Shown piece by piece: positions 10,712 through 16,711 of a stretch of 16,711 nt of DNA. The translations under genes and the position numbers were made by a program. Position 1 is the first letter of the stretch. The number at the start of each line of letters is the position of its first letter. This DNA comes from DATDCY01 sp031406795 [NCBI: Candidatus Rokuibacteriota bacterium]. GTDB lineage: Bacteria > JAUVQV01. The notes beneath the pieces were generated by a model. It was given only the letters and a program-made list of their open reading frames with translations. It made no database searches and was not told the origin of the DNA. Location of the stretch: assembly GCA_031406795.1 (NCBI GenBank), contig JANOHV010000086.1:1-16711 (forward strand), read 5' to 3'.

Positions 10712-10740
10712 TTGCGCTACCGAAGCAATAGTGTTACTGT
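10712..10740 (+). promoter_or_regulatory. Possible promoter for the Gly-rich/beta-barrel genes
   Basis: TTGCGC (10712-10717), a 17-base spacer and TACTGT (10735-10740), in the 105-base gap before ATG 10791. Both boxes have two or three mismatches to consensus, so this is a weak call; the gap has no other obvious control element. Confidence 0.28.
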
Positions 10741-10790
10741 CGATATGGATTTTGTCCAGCCAATCAACAACCAAGGCAAGGAGTCGAGGC

Positions 10791-11414
10791 ATGAAGAAGA
10801 TGGTGAGTACCTTCTGTTTTCTCGGAGTTCTCGCTCTGACGCTTTTCGGCGTCCCCCAGAGCATCCAGGCAGCCGCGTTGACCGAGGCACAGCAGGCAAC
10901 GTTGACTGCGGCCCTCACTGAACGGAAACCCTACGCGGATATCATCAGCCAGGCCATGGCCGCGGGCATGGGTGCCGAAGAGGTCGTCCAATTCCTGTGT
11001 AATAACTGCAACAGCGCCCCGGCCTGCGTGTCCGATGTCGTGTACGCCGCGATCACGGGCGGGATGGATGCGGAGCAGGCGATGTCCGGAGCGCTGCTGG
11101 CCGGTGCGGACTTGCAGACAGTCGTCAACGCCGGAAAGTCGGCGGGCGCCAGCGGCGAAGCGATTTCCGCGGCCGCCCTCAAGAACGGCTTCACGGCGAT
11201 CCAGATCAGCAACGCCGTCTCGGGTATTCTGGGCACCGGGGCGACCAGGACGACCGGTGGCGGTCGTATCGGCGGGGGATCAGGCTTTGGTGGGTCGATC
11301 GGCGGACCGACCGGCGGCGGGTCGACCGGCGGCGGTACTGATGGTGGTATCGGCGGTGGGTCAGCCAGCGGCGGTGCCGGTGGCAGCGTGCCTGCGACCC
11401 CTTCTAAACCCTAA
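10791..11414 (+). CDS. Secreted helical-repeat protein with Gly-rich tail
   Basis: A 207-residue protein. The signal peptide MKKMVSTFCFLGVLALTLFG is followed by a cut near IQAA. Residues 30-150 consist of short helix-turn units built on alternating A..A and AG/GG turns (AMAAGMGAEEVV, AITGGMDAEQAM, ALLAGADLQTVV). They are interrupted by a Cys-rich LCNNCNSAPACV that may form disulfides. About 45 residues of low-complexity GGGSTGGG-type sequence follow, then PATPSKP. The start is supported by AAGGAG 8 bases upstream. It lies between FecR and a beta-barrel protein, so it is probably periplasmic or exported and tied to polysaccharide assembly. I recognise no named family. Confidence 0.8.
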   Translation: MKKMVSTFCFLGVLALTLFGVPQSIQAAALTEAQQATLTAALTERKPYADIISQAMAAGMGAEEVVQFLCNNCNSAPACVSDVVYAAITGGMDAEQAMSGALLAGADLQTVVNAGKSAGASGEAISAAALKNGFTAIQISNAVSGILGTGATRTTGGGRIGGGSGFGGSIGGPTGGGSTGGGTDGGIGGGSASGGAGGSVPATPSKP

Positions 11415-11429
11415 ATGGAGACGAAATCT

Positions 11430-12614
11430 ATGATCCGTTCCTCCCACAAGGGGCTCCTGCTGCTCCTCGCATCGGCGCTGCTGCTTCCCGGGGTCTCGCA
11501 AGCCCAGGAAGCGCCGCAGGATTCCCTTGCGCCCCTCCAGATCGGCCCGGTGATCGTCCATCCCTCCTTGTCCCTGAGAGAGACCTACAGCGACAACGTC
11601 TTTTTCACGGCGAAAGACACCAAGGGCGATCTCATTACCGCAATATCGCCCGGCGTGACGTTTCAACTGCCGTTTCGCACGCACATCCTGACTCTCGGGA
11701 CGAGCGCGGAATTCGTGATCTACGCGGACAACTCGAGCCTGAACGTCTCGCCCTTCCAGGTCTTCGGCCTCGGCGAGTTCAACATCGGGGACCGGGTCAA
11801 GCTCAAGGTGGGCGACACCTACCAGAGGAACGAGGAGTCGCCGCTGGAGTCGCCGAACGGCACTTCAGATGTGTACACCGCCAACGCCGCGGCGCTTTCG
11901 GTGAAGTATGCCTTCGTGGACATCGCCCAGGCGCAGCTGGATTACACGCGGACGTCGCTGGACTACCTCGACAGCAGCTACCGGACGCGTGAGGAGGACC
12001 TGGTGTCGGCCTACCTCTATTATCGCGTCATGCCCAACACCTCGGCCTTTCTCGAGTACGACTTCAAGAACGTGGCGTACGACACATCGGACACATTCGA
12101 CAACGTCGTGCACACCGGACAGGTCGGCGCGACCTGGGAGTTCACGGAATACTCGAAGGGCACGGCCAAAATCGGCTTCCTGGCCAAGGAGTACTCGGAC
12201 GATTCCCTGAAGGACTACACTACCGTGACGGCATCCGTCGACCTGCGGCACCAGCTCACGCCCGACGCGTCGGTGCGGCTGCTCGGGAAGCGGGACGTCA
12301 ACGAGGGCAAGTACGTCGACGCCCGGTACTACACCACGACCGGCTTGTTCGCCGATTTCACGTACCGCTTCCTGGAGCGGCTCTCCGGGGTGATCGAGGG
12401 CTCCTACGCGTTCGACGAGTACTCGAATGCCCGGGTCGGCTCGGTCATCGTCCGGGAGGACAAAACCGCCCACATCGGCCTCGGGGCGAAATACTCCTTC
12501 AACAGCTGGCTTGATTTCAGCCTCGGCTACGGTTATTCGAACCGCAACTCGAACATCGCGGATCTCGATGCCATCGTCAACACCGTCACCTTCAAGGTCA
12601 CGGCGGCTCTCTGA
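11430..12614 (+). CDS. Outer-membrane beta-barrel protein
   Basis: A 394-residue protein with signal peptide HKGLLLLLASALLLPGVSQA, cut before QE. It opens IGPVIVHPSLSLRETYSDNV (an aromatic-rich strand with a TYSDN-type motif), followed by many alternating strands (FLEYDFKNVAYDTSD, YSFNSWLDFSLGYGYSNRNS). This is typical of BBP2-like barrels encoded at the start of exopolysaccharide loci. It probably forms a pore or structural barrel in the outer membrane. ATG 11430 is preferred over 11415 because GGAG lies 9 bases before it and the signal peptide is then standard. It follows the Gly-rich gene by 15 bases, so the two are likely co-transcribed. Confidence 0.82.
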   Translation: MIRSSHKGLLLLLASALLLPGVSQAQEAPQDSLAPLQIGPVIVHPSLSLRETYSDNVFFTAKDTKGDLITAISPGVTFQLPFRTHILTLGTSAEFVIYADNSSLNVSPFQVFGLGEFNIGDRVKLKVGDTYQRNEESPLESPNGTSDVYTANAAALSVKYAFVDIAQAQLDYTRTSLDYLDSSYRTREEDLVSAYLYYRVMPNTSAFLEYDFKNVAYDTSDTFDNVVHTGQVGATWEFTEYSKGTAKIGFLAKEYSDDSLKDYTTVTASVDLRHQLTPDASVRLLGKRDVNEGKYVDARYYTTTGLFADFTYRFLERLSGVIEGSYAFDEYSNARVGSVIVREDKTAHIGLGAKYSFNSWLDFSLGYGYSNRNSNIADLDAIVNTVTFKVTAAL

Positions 12615-12632
12615 TCCTGAGGGGTCTCCGAT

Positions 12633-12678
12633 AAGCCCCGGGGCGTGCAGCGTGCTACGCGCTCGCACCCCGGGGCTT
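12633..12678 (+). terminator. Terminator-like GC-rich hairpin
   Basis: AAGCCCCGGGG (12633-12643) and CCCCGGGGCTT (12668-12678) form a perfect 11-bp stem with a 24-base loop containing further pairing potential. It stands 18 bases after the beta-barrel stop. There is no clear T-run after it (TTCATCCG), so termination may be partial, or the hairpin may instead protect mRNA ends. Confidence 0.55.
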
Positions 12679-12716
12679 CATCCGTTGTCTCACGCAGGTA
12701 TGAGATCTTGACGAAG

Positions 12717-13535
12717 ATGCGCGCCTCTTTCATCAAACTCGCTCTGATTCCCATCGCGCTTTTTCTGCTCTCGAGCCTCGCCGCGAATTCCGCCTTCGGC
12801 CAGGAGTACAGCATCGGCGAGGGGGACCTGTTGCGGATCACCGTCTACGACAACCCCGACCTCACCACCGAGGCCCGGGTGAGCGGCGACGGCAAGATCA
12901 CGTTCCCGCTGATCGGCGACGTCCAGGTGAGCGGTCTGACCGCCACGGCGGCGCAGCTCAGGATCGCCGAAAGGCTCCGGGACGGCTTCGTCAGGAAACC
13001 GGAGATCTCGGTGTTCATCAAGGAGTACAAGTCGAAAAAGGTCACCGCGCTCGGCGAGTTCGTCAAACCCGGCCTGATCGAGTTGCGCGGCAACGCAACC
13101 CTGATGGAGGTGATCTCCGACGCCGGGGGAGTGACGGCCAACGCCGGCGACCTGATGATGATCAAGCGCAAAGTTCTCGCTGCCGGCGCGGCGCAGCCGG
13201 AGGATCAGACCATCACCATCCAGCTGGACACGCTGTTGGAAGGCCAGGACGCGGGCCAGAACATCATGGTCGTCGACGGCGACAGCATCTACATCCCCCG
13301 GGCGGCATTTGTCTACGTCAGCGGCGCCGTCAAGATCCCCGGGGTCTACAAGATGACCCGCGGGCTCACCGTCCTGAAGGCCATCACCCTGGCCGGCGGC
13401 TTCACGCAGAGAGCGGCGAAGAACAAGGTCAAAGTTATCCGCAAGTCCACTGACGGGGAGGAGACCCTCGCCGTCAGGATGGAGGATCTGATGTTGCCGG
13501 ACGACGTGATTACCGTGCCGGAGAGCCTCTTCTAG
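12717..13535 (+). CDS. Polysaccharide export protein (Wza/GumB type, SLBB)
   Basis: A 272-residue protein with a signal peptide to about residue 28 (IPIALFLLSSLAANSAFG, then QEYS); there is no lipobox cysteine. The Poly_export domain is at about 31-105 (YSIGEGDLLRITVYDNPDLT, KITFPLIGDVQVSGLT). Two SLBB domains follow: from about 109 (VTALGEFVKPGLIELRGNAT) and 199 (VYVSGAVKIPGVYKMTRGLT). Proteins of this type form the periplasmic/outer-membrane conduit for exopolysaccharide and dock to Wzc. ATG 12717 gives a normal signal peptide; a TTG at 12708 is in frame but less likely. The tyrosine-kinase gene follows 26 bases later. Absence of a long C-terminal helix may mean that a separate barrel, perhaps the gene upstream, supplies the pore. 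Confidence 0.9.
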   Translation: MRASFIKLALIPIALFLLSSLAANSAFGQEYSIGEGDLLRITVYDNPDLTTEARVSGDGKITFPLIGDVQVSGLTATAAQLRIAERLRDGFVRKPEISVFIKEYKSKKVTALGEFVKPGLIELRGNATLMEVISDAGGVTANAGDLMMIKRKVLAAGAAQPEDQTITIQLDTLLEGQDAGQNIMVVDGDSIYIPRAAFVYVSGAVKIPGVYKMTRGLTVLKAITLAGGFTQRAAKNKVKVIRKSTDGEETLAVRMEDLMLPDDVITVPESLF

Positions 13536-13561
13536 GCGCCTGTGAAGAGGAGAGGCTCTGC

Positions 13562-15775
13562 ATGAACACCACCCTCGAGGACACCGAGATCCACCTGCTG
13601 GACTACTGGCGGATCATCAAGAGAAGAAAGCTGGTCGCCTTTGCATTTTTCGCCGTCGTCGTCGGCGCGTGCGCGGCGTATGCCTTCATGGCCACCCCGG
13701 TCTACCAGGGTGCGGCTCAACTGCTCGTCGACACCGAGAAGAACCAGACGCTCAACTTCGCCGAGGGCGGGGCCGTCGTCCAGCGGCGCGACCCGGCGGA
13801 ATTCTTCAACACCCAGAAGGAAATACTCGGCAGCCGGCTTTTCGCCGACCGCCTGGCGAGAAAACTGCAACTCGACCGGAACTCGTATTTCATCGAGCAG
13901 AAGGCCAAGGCGGCCGAAGCGGAGCAGGGCGGCCTTCAATCCGTGAAGAAGATGATCACCGACCAGCTTCCCGAGCGCGGGAAGGCGTTGAAGACGGACG
14001 CCGCCCGGAATATCACCGGGGAGTTGGACCCCGACCTCAACGACATCATCATCGAGAACCTCACCTCCGAAGTCCCGCCGCTCACCAACATCATGAGGAT
14101 CAAGTACACCGCAACTGATCCCGGTGTGGCCGCCGTCATGGCTAACGGTGCGGCCAATGCTCTCATCGAGTACAACCTCCAGCTGCGCGTCAAGCCCTTT
14201 CAGGATGCGGCCGAGTGGCTCTCCGCCCGCATCGTCGAATCCAAGGGCAAGGTCGAGGAATCGGAAAAGCTGCTCCAGAGGTACCGCGAAGGCAAAGGGG
14301 TGGTCTCTTTCGAGTCCAAGGAGAGCGTCATCACCCAGCAGCTCCAGGAGATCGTCACGCAACTCGTCCAGACCGAAGGGCGGAAGCAGGAGGCCGAGAT
14401 CCGGTACAACCAGCTCCTGTCGGTGATCAACTCGCCCGAACGCCTCGCCTCCGTGCCGGAGATCATGAACAACATCGTCATCCAGGGCCTGCGCAAGGAT
14501 GAGCTCGACATCAAGAGACAACTCTCCGAACTCTTCGAAAAGTTCGGGCCGAAGCATCCCCAGATCATCAGGCTGAACTCCCAGCTCGAGTCGGTGCAGC
14601 AGAACATCATCTCCGAAGCCCGCAAGATGCTGAACACGGCGAAGACGGAACTCGAGATCGCACGAAACCGCGAGGCCTCCCTGCGCCAGACCATGGCTTC
14701 TCAGACACAGGAGGTTCTCGATCTCTCGCGCAAGGCGATCGATTTCAACGTGATCGCCGGCGAATCGGCGAGCAACCGGCAATTCTACGACCTGCTGCTC
14801 AAGAAACTGCAGGAGGCCTCGCTCTCGAGCGGCATCAACGTCTCGAACCTTCAGGTCGTCGACTACGCGGTGCCGCCGAACAAGCCGCTGAAGCCGCGCC
14901 GGGGGCTCATCCTTGCGCTCGCGGTCTTTCTCGGGCTGTTCGGCGGCATCTTCGTCGCGTTCTTCGTCGAATACATGGACGACACGCTCAGGACCGAGGC
15001 CGACGTGACCAAGTTCCTGAAGCTGCCGTTTCTGGACATCGTCCCGCTGACCGCGGTGAAGGAGGGGAAGTTTTTCATAACCGCCGACCCGACCTCGGCG
15101 GCGGCCGAGTCCTTCCGGACGATCCGCACCGGCATTCAGCTCGCCTCGCTTGACACGCCCCCGCAGGTCATTCTCGTGACCAGCTCGGTCCCCGACGAGG
15201 GCAAGACCACCGTCTCCGCCAACCTGGCCGTGGCGATGGCGCAAAGCAATGAGCGCGTCCTGATCATCGACACCGACTTGCGCCGGCACAACCTGCACGA
15301 ATTGTTCGGCTTCGACTCCGATCCGGGGCTGACCAATGCGCTGCAGCAGCCGGAGTTGCTGGGCAGTGTCATCAAGAAGGTCGGCGGGCACCCCTCCCTC
15401 TACGTCCTGACAGGGGGCGTTCTGGCGCCGAACCCCTCGGAAATCCTTGGATCGAAGCGGATGAAGGACTTGATCGCTTTCGTACGGCAGCGCTTCGACC
15501 ACATCATTCTCGACGCCCCGCCGCTCCAGCTCTTTTCCGACAGCCTGGTCATGTCCCAGATCTCGGACGGCGTGATTCTGGTGGTCAGCGGCGGAAGCAC
15601 GCCGCGGCCGCTGGTTCGCAAGTCCGTCGAATCCCTGCAAACCGCCAAGGCCAATATCCTCGGCGTGGTGCTCAACAAGGTCGATATCACCAAGAACAGC
15701 GGTTATTACTATTATTCGAAGAACTACGCGCACTACTACTCCAGCAAGAAGGGCAGGAAGCGAAAAAAGAAATGA
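13562..15775 (+). CDS. Wzc-type chain-length determinant / BY-kinase
   Basis: A 737-residue inner-membrane protein. Wzz domain with a first membrane helix at about 23-43, and a long periplasmic coiled-coil region (ESKGKVEESEKLLQRY onward). Motif PPNKPLKPRRG then precedes the second membrane helix (about 449-468). The cytoplasmic tyrosine kinase has Walker A VPDEGKTT (Gly547-Thr549), Walker A' IIDTDLRR (Asp570, Asp572) and Walker B HIILDAPP (Asp651). The tail has a cluster of seven tyrosines (715-718, 722, 725-726) that would be autophosphorylated, followed by a lysine-rich end. It controls polymer length and export with the SLBB protein. GAAGAGGAGAGG upstream supports ATG 13562. Full length and intact. 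Confidence 0.93.
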   Translation: MNTTLEDTEIHLLDYWRIIKRRKLVAFAFFAVVVGACAAYAFMATPVYQGAAQLLVDTEKNQTLNFAEGGAVVQRRDPAEFFNTQKEILGSRLFADRLARKLQLDRNSYFIEQKAKAAEAEQGGLQSVKKMITDQLPERGKALKTDAARNITGELDPDLNDIIIENLTSEVPPLTNIMRIKYTATDPGVAAVMANGAANALIEYNLQLRVKPFQDAAEWLSARIVESKGKVEESEKLLQRYREGKGVVSFESKESVITQQLQEIVTQLVQTEGRKQEAEIRYNQLLSVINSPERLASVPEIMNNIVIQGLRKDELDIKRQLSELFEKFGPKHPQIIRLNSQLESVQQNIISEARKMLNTAKTELEIARNREASLRQTMASQTQEVLDLSRKAIDFNVIAGESASNRQFYDLLLKKLQEASLSSGINVSNLQVVDYAVPPNKPLKPRRGLILALAVFLGLFGGIFVAFFVEYMDDTLRTEADVTKFLKLPFLDIVPLTAVKEGKFFITADPTSAAAESFRTIRTGIQLASLDTPPQVILVTSSVPDEGKTTVSANLAVAMAQSNERVLIIDTDLRRHNLHELFGFDSDPGLTNALQQPELLGSVIKKVGGHPSLYVLTGGVLAPNPSEILGSKRMKDLIAFVRQRFDHIILDAPPLQLFSDSLVMSQISDGVILVVSGGSTPRPLVRKSVESLQTAKANILGVVLNKVDITKNSGYYYYSKNYAHYYSSKKGRKRKKK

Positions 15776-15791
15776 TCGACCGGCACCGGCG

Positions 15792-16711
15792 GTGAGCGCG
15801 GGCCTGCTCTTCCTCCTCGTCTTCACGCCGCTGGCGTTCGGAACGGTCCAACCATGGTCGATCGCGATCATGGAAATCGTCGCCTTCGGGCTCTTCTTCC
15901 TGCACGTGGCGACAGCCGGCTTCTCCATTCCGGTAAGTCGCGCGGCGCGAGCCGTTCTCTTCCTCTTTCTTCTTCTGGTCGGTCTCGTCCTGCTGCAGAC
16001 GCTTCCCCTGCCGTCCGGGATCCTCGGCACGCTTTCCCCTGCCGCCCTCGAGATGTGGCAGACCTTCGGCAGCGCCGTGCCCGGTGCCTCGCTCACCGTC
16101 AGTCTCTACCCCGACGCCACGCGGCAGGAACTCCTCCGGCTGCTGGCGTACGCCGCGGTGTTCATCGTCGTTGCCCGGGGTTTCCGCACCCGTGCGCGGG
16201 TCATGTTCCTCGTCAAGATCATCCTCGCCATGGCGGGGTTCCTCACGGTCGTCGCCATTGCCCAGAAGCTGACCTGGAACGGCAGAATCCTCTGGGTCTT
16301 CCCGGTCGAGGAGTACCTGCGCCGCGACACCCGGATCTGGGGTCCCTATCTGAATCACAATCACTTCGCCTTTTACCTGGAGATGGCGTTGCCGCTGGCG
16401 CTCGGCCTGCTGATGTACGTCGCTCCGGACCTTCGGGCGACCAAGGGCCTTCCCTGGAGCAGAAGACTCGCGCGATTCATGGCGAGCGAGAGTCTTCTTC
16501 AGTCGACGGGTATCTTCCTGCTCGTGCTGCTGATCTCGGCGTGCCTCCTGGCAACACTCTCACGCGGCGCCATGGTTGCCAGTGCCGTTGCGGCACTCTT
16601 CTTTTCGTGGAACACCTGGCGCAGGAGATCGCTGCGCAAGAAGGGCATGCAGATCGCCTTGGCGGCAACGGCGATCGGCCTGCTGATCCTCCTGCCGTCC
16701 TGGGACCGCGT
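15792..16711 (+). CDS. O-antigen ligase/Wzy family membrane protein (runs off the end)
   Basis: An open frame without a stop from GTG 15792 to the window end (306 residues visible). It has many hydrophobic helices (LLFLLVFTPLAFGTVQPWSI near the start, AVLFLFLLLVGLVLLQTLPL). NHNHFAFYLE (Asn188-His191) and LATLSRGA (Arg258) fit the Wzy_C/O-antigen ligase family, whose members polymerise or ligate glycans on the periplasmic face. The start is the first GTG in frame after the kinase stop, 16 bases away; no clear ribosome site is seen, so coupling to the kinase gene is plausible. The C-terminal part lies beyond the window. Confidence 0.85.
   Translation, partial: MSAGLLFLLVFTPLAFGTVQPWSIAIMEIVAFGLFFLHVATAGFSIPVSRAARAVLFLFLLLVGLVLLQTLPLPSGILGTLSPAALEMWQTFGSAVPGASLTVSLYPDATRQELLRLLAYAAVFIVVARGFRTRARVMFLVKIILAMAGFLTVVAIAQKLTWNGRILWVFPVEEYLRRDTRIWGPYLNHNHFAFYLEMALPLALGLLMYVAPDLRATKGLPWSRRLARFMASESLLQSTGIFLLVLLISACLLATLSRGAMVASAVAALFFSWNTWRRRSLRKKGMQIALAATAIGLLILLPSWDR

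Noticed and set aside
11253-11390. Minisatellite in the Gly-rich tail
   Set aside because: GGCGGCGGGTCGACC-like units recur, but this is explained by Gly/Ser codon repetition; units are imperfect and the frame is intact.
13532-16096. Minus-strand ORF of 854 codons
   Set aside because: It is the antisense shadow of the kinase and ligase genes in high-GC DNA; its Leu/Arg/Asp-rich translation has no domain, while the + strand has clear motifs.

Overview
The window is GC-rich DNA from a Gram-negative bacterium: it encodes outer-membrane export proteins, a beta-barrel protein and periplasmic signal peptides. The gene set (FecR protein, secreted Gly-rich protein, beta-barrel protein, SLBB export protein, Wzc-type tyrosine kinase, O-antigen-ligase-like protein) is common in Desulfuromonadota and related environmental lineages. 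That assignment is a guess; no rRNA, tRNA or marker gene is present. Every gene I can support lies on the + strand.

Positions 1-10000 are a dense run of small toxin-antitoxin (TA) and TA-like modules. In order: a Rv0078B-type antitoxin with a decapitated nucleotidyltransferase (40-454); DUF6922/AbiEii (721-1670); a truncated AbrB antitoxin with a PIN toxin (1667-2223); HEPN/MNT (2484-3166); a DUF4258 remnant with DUF2283 (3350-3666); a frameshifted DUF4258 protein with a YgiT-type zinc-finger antitoxin (3807-4365); a frameshifted AAA/DUF4143 ATPase (4728-5923); an antitoxin-like gene with a nucleotidyltransferase broken by an octanucleotide tandem repeat (6039-6810); BrnT/BrnA-like (7092-7611); scraps of a RelB/Phd-ParE-type pair (7608-7720); an intact AAA/DUF4143 ATPase (7818-9038); and a DUF5674 pair (9191-9864). 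Many are truncated or frameshifted, so the island looks mosaic and partly decayed.

The modules are separated by two interlinked repeat families. The first is a 57-59 bp element, always in the same orientation, with the hairpin GTCCCC-TGCGAT-GGGGAC; six copies start at 461, 2349, 3681, 4363, 5977 and 6938, with a possible stub at 7609. The second consists of short pieces of polysaccharide genes: GDP-L-fucose synthase (N-terminus at 3181 and 6817; internal piece at 2410, 4424, 9092 and 9887), the first codons of a UDP-sugar dehydrogenase (3743, 7001) and probably an epimerase (about 4540-4625). Where the hairpin is followed by an ORF, a GTG or TTG codon lies 3-5 bases after it. Copies 5 and 6 also carry a similar promoter upstream. 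The unit therefore resembles a mobile promoter-leader or recombination module that brackets TA cassettes. This is the most unusual feature of the window.

Positions 10047-16711 are an ordinary, intact start of an exopolysaccharide locus: a FecR-domain protein, a secreted helical-repeat/Gly-rich protein, an outer-membrane beta-barrel protein, a terminator-like hairpin, a Wza-type SLBB export protein, a Wzc-type co-polymerase/tyrosine kinase and a Wzy/O-antigen-ligase family protein that runs off the end. The polysaccharide-gene scraps in the island would fit a sugar-nucleotide gene set belonging to such a locus, though no full-length source copy is in view.
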